From Lentisphaerota bacterium (GTDB lineage Bacteria > Verrucomicrobiota > Kiritimatiellia > RFP12 > UBA1067): a stretch of DNA of 12,672 bases. Of the stretch, positions 6,180 through 12,672 are shown piece by piece (position 1 is the first letter of the stretch; each line of letters begins with the position of its first letter). The position numbers were made by a program, and so were the translations under genes. The stretch covers positions 1 through 12,672 of the forward strand of contig SUVZ01000070.1 of NCBI GenBank assembly GCA_015061765.1. Reading direction: 5' to 3'. A model generated the notes under the pieces. The model had not been told where the DNA came from and made no database searches. It saw nothing but the letters and a program-made list of their open reading frames with translations.

Positions 6180-8579
6180 ATGGCAAACGACCTTTTGGCA
6201 AACTTTAAGGCGGCAAGTGGCCGTTACAACCATGTTGTGTTCAATGACAGGACGCAGCAGTTTGAGCGTGCAGGCAAACGTCATGCCATAGCCACTTTCT
6301 TCGGTACTGCGGAAGCAAAGGCGAAGAACAATCTGACGTTGACCAAAATCAAGGAGGCGTTGTCCGCCGAAGTGGCTGAGGGCGGACGCTTTCATGGGGC
6401 CAAGGCCAATACGAACGGACTTTTCGACAGCGTGGATGGAGAAAAACGTATCAAATCCGCGACGATCAGGTCTATAATCAAGGAATTCAAGCGCGAGGCC
6501 AGGAAATGTCCGGATGTCTTGAGTGACATGAAGAACGCCGCCGTGAAGGCCATTGCGGAAGGCAGCGAACCTCTTTCGGCGGAATTCATAGATAGGCATG
6601 TCGCGGGATGGAAGGCGTTTTCCGTCAGATATGCCGGGACGGAGCGAGCGGTCGTGTCTACGATGGTCAGAATGATGCTGATGCGTCAGATCGACGGCAA
6701 CACCATGGAATCGTCGATTGACTTGCTGCAGAAAGTCCAGACCAATTCCGATGGCATGGGCATTCCCGGGAAAGTCGCCTCCGGCCTGTACAATTTCTTC
6801 ATGCTGATCCATCAGGATGCCGCATCGAGAGACGCCCTGTTTGAGATTATGACGATGGCGGGACGAGAAGGGGGCTCTGCACGGCTTGAACAGGTCATAT
6901 GCTGCGAACTTGCCTGCATTGCCGCCGATTGCAGGGATTCAGCAGCGGTACGGGGTGCATTGACGCAGCTTCTTGCCAGGCTTAAGGATGACGCTTCTCC
7001 TCAGAATATGCTGGTCGCCATGACAGCGGTTCCTGTCGAGCTGGAGTCCTACGGCGTGGCGCTTGATTTCTGTAGTTCGGGTCCCGAAGTAAATAAACTG
7101 CTGTTGCGCCTGCCTGTCGAAAACCGCATACCGATTCTTTCCGCCATGAAAACGTTCGGGGACTCCAGGGATATGATTCTCATGCATAGGCTTGTGGGCG
7201 TGCAGGACAGGATCAGAGATTTGCATGCATACGGGAACATGACCCCGGAAGCCGTATTTCGTGCAATAGAGGGAGAGACGGCGCAGCTCCCGGAATGCAT
7301 TGCGGCCGCCAGGAATATGGTGGCTTCTGAAAATGGGATGGCTGAATATTGTGCGACTGTTGCGGCGGAGAAAATGGAGAAGGCTTTTGCCGACAGAGGC
7401 TGGAGCCTGGAGAAGATGGTCCTGGCGCAAGCCGACGGATTGCGCCTTATGCGAACCTTTGGAATCTCGGTCGAGGAGGCGATCAGGATAGCGGATGAGA
7501 TGAGCGCCGCCAAATACGCTGTATTTACGGGAGAGCGCCGCAACGCAGTGCTTGAACTGAGGGCGATATTCGGCGACTCGTTTGACGGGCTGCCTTCCGC
7601 AGTCAAGTACAATCTGCTGGCGGCTCCGCCTGAATATCGCGAGTCTTTGGCTGAGGCGTTCAAGCTCGTCAAGGACGGGGCGGTGAACAAGGAAAGGGCT
7701 TTTCATTTTCTGGCCATGCGCAGGAATGAGATGAAAGACCTGTGGGATGCGGGCCGCCTGACCGCCGAGAACATACTCAAGGATGTTGCGAATGGGCTTG
7801 GCACCATGGTTGACAGAACAACTGAATGGACGTTCGAGAATGTCATTGAGCAGCCCCTGCAGTCGGTGGCGGACGCGGCAAAGGACGTAAGAGAAGAGGG
7901 GGAGGAAGTCTCCAATCTGGACGTCCAGTTTGAAACCATGCTGGACATGCTGGTGTTTGAATACAATCTCGGCTCTGAAGAGGCACGGGCGTTTCTGAGG
8001 CCCCATGAACTTGAAGGAATGAGTGTCGGAATCCCAATTTCGGAAACGCTTACGCACATAAATCCGCATTATCAGGTCATCGGTCCGGAATTTGGCGTAA
8101 ATCCCGATGGCGCCGTCAAGCAGTTGTCGAACGACATGAACAGAGAGCCGTACCGGATTTCCATTGTGATGCCCGGTCATGAACGTCCCATGGTGTTCGA
8201 GCCGGGTGCTGGTGTGGACGATCTGGAGCGGGCGGGCGAATTAAAGGAACATTGCGAAGAGATCAAATCGCTTGTGACGGCGCTTTGCGGGGAAGATAAT
8301 GGAGAACAGATCGCCATGACGCTTCTCGGCATGTCTCAGGCAATGAAGCTGCTGTTGCTGCCCTATGCCATCCGTAATGGCTTCGATAGGGTTTCGGATG
8401 CTTTTTCGCTGCAATACGAAATAAGTGCAGGCGAGAATGGAGATGTTAAGCTTAGGGTGTATAACAAGGATGATTCCAGGCTGTCAATCGACTGGACGAT
8501 CACCATACATCCTGATGGCGTCCACGAGGTGACTGTTCCCGAAATCGGTCCCAACATTGTGGACCGTATTGTTGAATAG
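6180..8579 (+). CDS. Large putative type III secreted effector B (paralogue of A at its N-terminus)
   Basis: This 799-aa protein is of unrecognised family. Its N-terminus (MANDLLANF, QFERAGKRHAIATFFG at 27-42, TLTKIKEALSAE, KRIKSATIRSI, CPDV) parallels the 753-aa protein at 3351; the bodies diverge. The middle is helical. An acidic stretch (DVREEGEEVSNLD) comes before a final about 200 residues that look different. There, a helical segment with TLLGMSQAMKLLLLPYAI (715-732) is followed by a beta-rich tail, about 739-790 (FSLQYEISAGENGDVKLRVY, LSIDWTITIHP). There is no signal peptide or clear transmembrane helix, so export would need a dedicated pathway such as type III secretion with the chaperone encoded just upstream. 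AAAGGAG 8 nt before the ATG fixes the start. A strong terminator follows at 8631. The effector function is inferred; toxin or enzyme activity cannot be read from the sequence. Confidence 0.6.
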   Translation: MANDLLANFKAASGRYNHVVFNDRTQQFERAGKRHAIATFFGTAEAKAKNNLTLTKIKEALSAEVAEGGRFHGAKANTNGLFDSVDGEKRIKSATIRSIIKEFKREARKCPDVLSDMKNAAVKAIAEGSEPLSAEFIDRHVAGWKAFSVRYAGTERAVVSTMVRMMLMRQIDGNTMESSIDLLQKVQTNSDGMGIPGKVASGLYNFFMLIHQDAASRDALFEIMTMAGREGGSARLEQVICCELACIAADCRDSAAVRGALTQLLARLKDDASPQNMLVAMTAVPVELESYGVALDFCSSGPEVNKLLLRLPVENRIPILSAMKTFGDSRDMILMHRLVGVQDRIRDLHAYGNMTPEAVFRAIEGETAQLPECIAAARNMVASENGMAEYCATVAAEKMEKAFADRGWSLEKMVLAQADGLRLMRTFGISVEEAIRIADEMSAAKYAVFTGERRNAVLELRAIFGDSFDGLPSAVKYNLLAAPPEYRESLAEAFKLVKDGAVNKERAFHFLAMRRNEMKDLWDAGRLTAENILKDVANGLGTMVDRTTEWTFENVIEQPLQSVADAAKDVREEGEEVSNLDVQFETMLDMLVFEYNLGSEEARAFLRPHELEGMSVGIPISETLTHINPHYQVIGPEFGVNPDGAVKQLSNDMNREPYRISIVMPGHERPMVFEPGAGVDDLERAGELKEHCEEIKSLVTALCGEDNGEQIAMTLLGMSQAMKLLLLPYAIRNGFDRVSDAFSLQYEISAGENGDVKLRVYNKDDSRLSIDWTITIHPDGVHEVTVPEIGPNIVDRIVE

Positions 8580-8630
8580 TGTCGAGACGGCTGGTGCAAT
8601 TTTGAACACCTGATAAGTTTTTGAACATCT

Positions 8631-8663
8631 AAAGCCCTGAAATCACGCGATTTCAGGGCTTTT
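8631..8663 (+). terminator. Rho-independent terminator after effector B
   Basis: AAAGCCCTGAAATC (8631-8644) pairs perfectly with GATTTCAGGGCTTT (8649-8662) around a 4-nt loop (ACGC), followed by TTTT including the stem end. The stem is symmetrical with A's on the left, so it could also work on the other strand. It ends transcription of the 3351-8579 cassette and separates it from the sigma-54 promoter that follows 7 nt later. Confidence 0.85.
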
Positions 8664-8669
8664 ACGATA

Positions 8670-8686
8670 TTGGCACGGTTATTGCT
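8670..8686 (+). promoter_or_regulatory. Sigma-54 (RpoN) promoter
   Basis: TTGGCACG-GTTA-TTGCT is a full match to the -24/-12 consensus: GG at 8672-8673 and GC at 8684-8685, exactly 10 nt apart. The predicted start of transcription is about 8697, leaving a leader of about 42 nt to the ATG at 8739. Two copies of TTTTGAACA (8600-8608 and 8619-8627) lie upstream and could be activator sites, but they overlap the 3' end of the preceding transcript, so this is weak. Sigma-54 promoters need an enhancer-binding ATPase, so the gene behind it should respond to a specific signal. Confidence 0.8.
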
Positions 8687-8738
8687 ATGCAGAAGTGCCG
8701 AAAACAGTGGAATAGAAACGCAATTTACAGGTGTTAAG

Positions 8739-9587
8739 ATGAATGAGAACATTGAAGTACTTATTTCGCTCACGATAGATATGATCAAGGCATCGGGCGG
8801 TAGGGCACCGGATATTGCCTATATGCCGGAGAAAGGGCATCAGTGCGCTTATTTAAAGGCGCATTTCCCGGCAGAATGGATCTTTGCGCGAGCGAAACTC
8901 AGGGAGGGTCGACGTTCGAGAAAGGTGATTGGCCGGGTTTCTGTCCGTGACATGGGGGACATGATCAAGGATGGGAAGCGCGTCACACTCCTCATGCGCC
9001 ATGCGGAACGTCCTCCGCTGGATCCTTCCGACACTACGTTCGGGGAGACTTTGCCTATTACGGAGTGTGGACGGCGGGAGGCTGAGGAGCTTGGCTCGCG
9101 ATTGGCTGAGATCGTCAATCCTGATTCTGTTCTGCTGTATGCGAGCCAGACCTTTCGTACGATCCAGACAGCGTGTGCCATTGACAGTCGGCTTGGATGT
9201 GCGGCATCTGTGGACGTAAAGGGCGTTCTTGGCGGGGAAACCCCGTTCTTCGGTTCGCTGGATGAACGCATGCAGCTCATTGCGGAAGGTCGTTACATGG
9301 AACGGCTCAACGACTATTACTGTGTCGGCGAACAGCTTGGCTATCGTCCATTGGCTCCGGCGGCGAATACGATGGATGAGGCGTTGGAGTCGCTTCACAC
9401 GCTTTCATCGAGTCTTGTGGTGGCGGTCACCCATGACATAAATGTCGCGTCTTTCCTTGCCGGGCGTGGTGTGGTGACGCGTTTTGACGAAGGTACATGG
9501 CCGCATTATCTCGATGCTGCCGTTGTTGTGAAGGATGATGGCGGAAATGTAGGGTACGGTGAGTTCCGTTGGAATGATGGAAAGTGA
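8739..9587 (+). CDS. Histidine phosphatase superfamily protein with an extra N-terminal domain
   Basis: This 282-aa protein has a histidine phosphatase (phosphoglycerate-mutase-like) domain from about residue 80. RHAE at 87-90 holds the phosphohistidine nucleophile H88. R140 in ASQTFRTIQTA and H232 in AVTHD fit the second conserved Arg and the second catalytic His, so the active site looks complete. The first about 78 residues precede the domain, are not recognised, and contain a basic patch (RAKLREGRRSRK). Such enzymes dephosphorylate small molecules, sugars or phosphoproteins; the substrate is unknown. The start at 8739 is chosen because the frame's earlier ATG (8670) overlaps the sigma-54 promoter; AGGTG lies 7 nt before 8739. 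It is a single-gene unit between a terminator and the next promoter. Whether it belongs with the secretion cassette upstream cannot be decided. Confidence 0.83.
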   Translation: MNENIEVLISLTIDMIKASGGRAPDIAYMPEKGHQCAYLKAHFPAEWIFARAKLREGRRSRKVIGRVSVRDMGDMIKDGKRVTLLMRHAERPPLDPSDTTFGETLPITECGRREAEELGSRLAEIVNPDSVLLYASQTFRTIQTACAIDSRLGCAASVDVKGVLGGETPFFGSLDERMQLIAEGRYMERLNDYYCVGEQLGYRPLAPAANTMDEALESLHTLSSSLVVAVTHDINVASFLAGRGVVTRFDEGTWPHYLDAAVVVKDDGGNVGYGEFRWNDGK

Positions 9588-9614
9588 AATTGTTTAAAAT
9601 TTGTATCCAAATAC

Positions 9615-9644
9615 GAGGGCGAATATGGTATCATTCGCGCCCTC
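9615..9644 (+). promoter_or_regulatory. Promoter with overlapping inverted repeat, upstream of barrel protein
   Basis: TGG-TATCAT (hexamer 9629-9634) is an extended -10 with one mismatch. The block 9626-9641 matches 14 of 16 bases of the promoter block of the S1 gene (1232-1247). The -10 lies inside an imperfect inverted repeat (GAGGGCGAAT at 9615-9624 and ATTCGCGCCCTC at 9633-9644), which could be an operator. It lacks a T-tract, so it is not a good terminator for the phosphatase gene. Confidence 0.5.
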
Positions 9645-9680
9645 AAAAACAATAATCATCAACTCAAGCAAGGAAAAAAG

Positions 9681-10610
9681 ATGAACACAAAACACCTGGT
9701 AACAGTTGCCTGCGCGGCCGCTTTCTGCGGTGGTGTGTGGGCGGCGGACAATGCAAATGCCGCAGTTGAAGTCGAAGAGGAATCCACTTCGCTTTCGGAC
9801 TACGTCTCGGTCGAGGCAGGGCTGGCCTTTGACTCCAAATGGATGTATTATGGTCTTGTGGACAACAATGATCCTATCATGACCCCGTCCGCCTGCATCA
9901 CATTCTTCGACTGGGTGTTTGTCGGTGTTGACGCGATATTCGATCTTACTCCGTATGGTCGCAAGAAAATCGATGGTGAGCGCACATACACAAACCGAGG
10001 AGGCAGATACACTGAACTCGATCCGTATGTGGGTATTGCCCATGCATTCACGCCGGAGGACTGCGAACTCCTGCCCACGACCATCGAGCTCTCTCTGGAC
10101 TACTGCTATGAATACCATCCCAAGTCCATGGGACGCGCCAAGGGTTCATGGGGGGAGCCGTCCCAGTTCGTTACGCTGGAGGTTGGCCTTCCCGATCTCT
10201 GGCTCGAGCCCACATTCATGTATGAGCGCGACATTGACCGTGACAACGGAACGTACCTCAACCTTGAGCTTGGACATACGTTCTCTCTCATAGATGGAGA
10301 AACGGAAGAGGACGACCCCATTCTCGCACTCCGTCCTTCCGTGTCTCAGGGCTTCGGCAACGGTAAGCGTGTGTATCTCTATGACGACGATGACGAATAC
10401 CTCGACCATGCCGGACTTATGGATACCTGCATAAAGCTGGAATTGATCTGGAACTTCTGCGAGTATCTTTCCCTCTCCGGATATGTCGCGTATTCCGATT
10501 TCCTCTTCGACAGGCAGATCCGCGATGCTGCGCGCAATTACGAGGCGCATGGACGCTGGGATGAAAGCTATAATTTTATTGGCGGAGTCGCACTCAATTT
10601 TGCGTTTTAA
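9681..10610 (+). CDS. Exported protein, probable outer-membrane beta-barrel
   Basis: This 309-aa protein starts with a Sec signal peptide (MNTKHLVTVACAAAFCGGVWA, predicted cleavage after residue 21). The mature part is acidic and built of alternating hydrophobic/polar stretches rich in Tyr, Trp and Phe, typical of beta-strands of a barrel. Examples are SVEAGLAFDSKWMYYGLV (43-60), FVTLEVGLPDLWLEPTFMYE (163-182), LNLELGHTFSLI and LSLSGYVAYSDFLF. It ends GGVALNFAF, with the terminal aromatic residue used by the outer-membrane insertion machinery. An acidic run, YLYDDDDEYLD (232-242), is probably an exposed loop. No specific family or ligand is recognised; a pore, structural or surface role is possible. 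AAGGAAAA precedes the ATG, and its own promoter and terminator (10631-10670) make it a single-gene unit. Confidence 0.72.
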   Translation: MNTKHLVTVACAAAFCGGVWAADNANAAVEVEEESTSLSDYVSVEAGLAFDSKWMYYGLVDNNDPIMTPSACITFFDWVFVGVDAIFDLTPYGRKKIDGERTYTNRGGRYTELDPYVGIAHAFTPEDCELLPTTIELSLDYCYEYHPKSMGRAKGSWGEPSQFVTLEVGLPDLWLEPTFMYERDIDRDNGTYLNLELGHTFSLIDGETEEDDPILALRPSVSQGFGNGKRVYLYDDDDEYLDHAGLMDTCIKLELIWNFCEYLSLSGYVAYSDFLFDRQIRDAARNYEAHGRWDESYNFIGGVALNFAF

Positions 10611-10630
10611 GCCAATTGAAACTGTATGAT

Positions 10631-10670
10631 AAAAATTGCGGACGACAATTTGCCGTCTGCAATTTTTTTT
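10631..10670 (+). terminator. Rho-independent terminator after barrel protein
   Basis: AAAAATTGCGGACG (10631-10644) pairs with the segment CGTCTGCAATTTTT (10654-10667) with one G-T wobble, the loop lies around 10645-10653, and a run of nine T's completes the stem and extends beyond it. The placement 20 nt after the stop codon at 10610 fits. Confidence 0.8.
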
Positions 10671-10696
10671 TGTCAGGTTTTTCCGATGTCATTTCC

Positions 10697-10702
10697 TATA
10701 AT
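10697..10702 (+). promoter_or_regulatory. Possible -10 box for the His-rich protein gene
   Basis: A consensus TATAAT lies 33 nt upstream of the ATG at 10735. The best -35-like sequence (TTGTCA, 10670-10675) is 21 bp away, longer than the usual 16-18, and no TG extension is present, so the assignment is tentative. Confidence 0.4.
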
Positions 10703-10734
10703 GTTGTCAACAATGACAGAAAGAGAAGGAAAAC

Positions 10735-11094
10735 ATGAACAAGAAACTGACAGTAATGCTTATGGCCGTTGCAATGGCCGGACTTGTATTTGCCCGTCCA
10801 GGCCCTGGTGGTCATCACGGCGGCCCTCGTCATCATGGCGGCCCTCGCCACAATGTGCCACGGCATCACTTCCACGGACATCGACATCGTCACCATCACT
10901 GTGGATGGGGAATCGCGGCGGCGGCAATCGGAACGGCCGCAATCGTGCGCGATATAGTAAATCCTGCGCCTGTTGTCGTTACTCCTGCGCCGACAGTTGT
11001 CGCTCCCGCTCCCGTAATTGTGCCTCCCACACCGGTAGTCGCGACGCCGGCGCCCGTAGTGGTCGCTCCGGCAACCACCGTTTACAGGTGGTGA
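10735..11094 (+). CDS. Small exported His-rich, Pro/Val-repeat protein
   Basis: This 119-aa protein has a signal peptide (MNKKLTVMLMAVAMAGLVFA, cleavage after 20). It is followed by a segment with 13 His in about 30 residues (HHGGPRHHGGPRHN..., then HHFHGHRHRHHH), a short hydrophobic stretch (WGIAAAAIGTAAIV) that might lie in or on a membrane, and about 45 residues of degenerate Pro-Val/Ala-Pro repeats (PAPVVV, PAPTVV, PAPVIV), ending VYRW. The His cluster could bind nickel, zinc or copper; the Pro/Val tail looks like an extended spacer in the cell envelope. Part of the His region arose by an 18-bp tandem duplication (10811-10846). GAAGGAAAA before the ATG is a good ribosome binding site. The gene stands alone after a terminator. 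No family is assigned, and metal binding is inferred from composition only. Confidence 0.7.
   Translation: MNKKLTVMLMAVAMAGLVFARPGPGGHHGGPRHHGGPRHNVPRHHFHGHRHRHHHCGWGIAAAAIGTAAIVRDIVNPAPVVVTPAPTVVAPAPVIVPPTPVVATPAPVVVAPATTVYRW
10811..10846 (+). repeat. 18-bp tandem duplication in the His-rich gene
   Basis: GTCATCACGGCGGCCCTC (10811-10828) is followed directly by a copy with one change, C to T (10829-10846). It encodes a repeated His-His-Gly-Gly-Pro-Arg unit, so length variation here would keep the frame. Confidence 0.8.
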
Positions 11095-11302
11095 ACGCAT
11101 TGTCCTACTGGCCCATGGAAAACCACGGAATACATGGGATGGAGAAAACATCCAATCCTGTGTGTTCCGTACATTCATGGAGACGAATTCCGTCCCTCCG
11201 GCCATCTTCTCGCGTATCAAATTGGGGCAAAGTGCGAAATGCTGGACAATGGTCAATGGGAAAGTTTCAACTGGACCATCATTTTCAAGGGCGTAAATTA
11301 TG
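11095..11302. other. Intergenic region of 208 bp between convergent genes
   Basis: It lies between the stop of the His-rich gene and the stop of the minus-strand LutB-like gene. Near 11123-11195 there are degenerate self-complementary blocks (ACGGAATACA near 11126 against TGTGTTCCGT near 11161). At 11253-11281 ATGGTC and GACCAT form a weak inverted repeat. Short frames crossing it have no recognisable product. I see no convincing terminator for either gene. Confidence 0.5.
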
Positions 11303-12672
11303 TCATATGGACTCGGCGAGGAGTTCGGCGATGTGCGATACTTTGATTCCGAGTCTCGCGCGGTCAGCTCCGCCACTGATCTGCATGGTGCATCCGGGAC
11401 AGTCGAGCGCGAGACGTTTTGCTCCAGATGCTGAAATGTTAGCGAGTTTCTTTCGCATCAGCTCAGCCGATATCTCCGGGAATTTGGCGGAGAACGAGCC
11501 GCCGAATCCGCAGCAACTTTCCTCTTCGGCGGAAGGTGTGTAGTCGGACGTCGCTTTCAGGATTTTGCGAGACGCATCCTTTACCCCGAGTTCCCGGCAG
11601 AGATGGCAGCTTGCATGGTAGGAGACCCTCTCACCGGACTTCTTGATCCTGAAGGAATCAAGTCCGATCCTGTCGTGGATGAATGAAGCGAAATCGACAA
11701 CCTTTTCTGAGAATGCCTTTGCCTCTTTGCCGAGTAGGTCAGCATAGCCATGCTTGAGATGCGAAGCGCAACTTGCGCACAGCGTTACGACCGCGTCGCA
11801 GTTCTGGGGGAATGCGGACACGTTCTGTCGTGCGACAGCTTTTGCGGTCTCAGCCTCGCCAAGCATAGAGAGAGGAAGTCCGCAGCAGGTCTGCCTCATC
11901 GGGAACACGACTTCTACATTTGCCGCCGCAAGCACCCTTATCGCCGCCTGCAGATGTGAGGGATAGATGAAGTCCTGTGCGCATCCGGCAAACAGGGCGA
12001 CTTTGAACCTGGGCTTGTTGGACGGGACAGGCTTGATCGCGGGCCAAATTTCGCGGAAAGATTTTGGCGCAAAGGCCGGAAGTGATCTGAATCCGTGCTT
12101 CCCGAACAGCGCCATCGGGAGGTGGCGTACGAATCCGTCCGCGCTGGCAATGGGTCTGTGCGAGAAGCGCATGAATTTCAGCAGGGAATGGAATACGCGG
12201 CGGTTCTTCATTGCGATGGACGCAAGTCGCGCCGGGATCGGCGCGCCATCCTCCTTCGAGAATCTGCTTCTGATCTCCCGGATGAGGGCGGGAAGGTCGA
12301 TGCCGCCGGAACAGACCTCTTTGCATGCCCCGCATCCTATGCAGTTCTGGCAGAGCATCTTGGCGATGGCGCGATCATGGAAAAGATACGTGAGCACGAG
12401 GCCGATCGCGCCGATGTAGATGTACCCCATCCTGTGTCCTCCAACCATACGGTATACTGGGCATACGTTTGCGCATGCGCCGCAGCGAACGCATCGGAAT
12501 ATCTTGGAGAATATCGGGTCGGCGGCTATCTGCGAACGTCCGTTGTCGAGAAGGACGATGTGCATGATCTTCCGTCCGGTCGGACTCTTTTTGCAAGGGC
12601 CTGCACCGGAGATGAAAGTAGTGTATGCTGTGAGACGCTGTGATGTTGCGTTTCTGGGGAGTACCTGAAGGG
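11303..12672 (-). CDS. lutB: LutB-type iron-sulfur protein fused to LutA-like CCG domains (5' end outside window)
   Basis: The frame stays open from the stop (11303-11305) to the right edge, so the protein begins beyond the window; about 455 residues are visible. Upstream of an internal ATG at 12565 the frame encodes VLPRNATSQRLTAYTTFISG, the typical end of a LUD domain, showing that ATG is not the real start. Counting from it: MHIVLLDNGR (1-10), a 4Fe-4S motif with C25, C28, C31, C35, a second with C75, C78, C81, C85, then two cysteine-rich CCG domains (FAGC at 192-195, QTCCGLPL at 225-232 and CASC at 263-266; ASCHLC at 318-323, ESCCGFGGSFS at 349-359 and CPGC at 389-392). LutB with LutA and LutC forms a cytoplasmic L-lactate oxidising complex. 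Here the LutA-type CCG domains are on the LutB chain. The substrate could be lactate or another 2-hydroxy acid. No lutC is seen downstream. Confidence 0.88.
   Translation of the reverse strand, partial: LQVLPRNATSQRLTAYTTFISGAGPCKKSPTGRKIMHIVLLDNGRSQIAADPIFSKIFRCVRCGACANVCPVYRMVGGHRMGYIYIGAIGLVLTYLFHDRAIAKMLCQNCIGCGACKEVCSGGIDLPALIREIRSRFSKEDGAPIPARLASIAMKNRRVFHSLLKFMRFSHRPIASADGFVRHLPMALFGKHGFRSLPAFAPKSFREIWPAIKPVPSNKPRFKVALFAGCAQDFIYPSHLQAAIRVLAAANVEVVFPMRQTCCGLPLSMLGEAETAKAVARQNVSAFPQNCDAVVTLCASCASHLKHGYADLLGKEAKAFSEKVVDFASFIHDRIGLDSFRIKKSGERVSYHASCHLCRELGVKDASRKILKATSDYTPSAEEESCCGFGGSFSAKFPEISAELMRKKLANISASGAKRLALDCPGCTMQISGGADRARLGIKVSHIAELLAESI

Noticed and set aside
6939..8180. Minus-strand open frame of 413 codons opposite effector B
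   Set aside because: Shadow frame of basic, His/Arg-rich composition; no start signals.
8670..8738. Upstream in-frame ATG that would lengthen the phosphatase by 23 residues
   Set aside because: It overlaps the sigma-54 promoter and lies upstream of the predicted transcription start.
11134..11346. Plus-strand open frame of 70 codons in the gap before the LutB-like gene
   Set aside because: No ribosome binding site, overlaps the antisense LutB-like gene, and the sequence looks like decayed repeat.
10626..11543. Plus-strand open frame of 305 codons spanning the His-rich gene and the end of the LutB-like gene
   Set aside because: It overlaps a terminator, a gene with a clear signal peptide in another frame, and the antisense LutB-like gene; its composition (Ser/Arg-rich) is that of a shadow.
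1..12672. CRISPR arrays, rRNA genes, complete tRNA genes, insertion sequences with transposase, integrase genes
   Set aside because: None was seen; direct repeats present are isolated pairs without regular spacers.

Overview
The window looks like chromosomal DNA of a Gram-negative bacterium. A PVC-group lineage (Kiritimatiellota or Lentisphaerota, such as occur in gut communities) is my best guess, but no marker gene here proves it. Support for a two-membrane cell comes from a secreted beta-barrel-like protein ending in Phe and from a CesT-type type III secretion chaperone. Base composition is mixed: an AT-rich accessory strip at the left (about 1-1270), GC-rich genes for an S1-domain protein and a glycosyltransferase, then intermediate GC.

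Layout. 1-458 (minus) holds the start of a KilA-N gene and a broken ORF6N gene, a phage/mobile-type context, separated by a perfect palindrome. 459-1275 has no gene but is dense in structure: a 112-bp MITE-like element with 22-bp terminal inverted repeats and two internal hairpins, another folded segment, and a fragment with the geometry of the 3' end of a tRNA-Ser. 1276-3230 (plus) carries a short two-S1-domain RNA-binding protein and a GT4-like glycosyltransferase.

3351-8579 (plus) is the most interesting part. Two large proteins (753 and 799 aa) of no recognised family share an N-terminal module and flank a CesT/Tir-family type III secretion chaperone. Both large genes are preceded by the same two-block promoter-like motif (GTAACCTTT-N11-GTGTA) at exactly the same distance, 72 nt, from the start codon. 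I read this as an effector-chaperone-effector cassette of a type III secretion system, with coordinated transcription possibly driven by an ECF-type sigma factor. The cassette ends in a strong intrinsic terminator.

8670-9587 (plus) is a histidine-phosphatase-family protein behind a consensus sigma-54 promoter. 9681-10610 is an exported, probable outer-membrane barrel protein, and 10735-11094 a small exported His-rich/Pro-Val-rich protein. 11095-11302 is decayed intergenic sequence. 11303-12672 (minus) is the C-terminal part of a LutB-type iron-sulfur protein fused to two LutA-like CCG domains. It is cut by the window edge.

How the genes fit together: the chaperone would keep one or both large proteins soluble and secretion-competent, and the shared upstream motif would switch them on together. 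The secretion apparatus itself is not in the window, so the type III assignment rests on the chaperone family and the gene arrangement. The flanking S1, glycosyltransferase and lactate-utilisation genes show no evident functional link to it.
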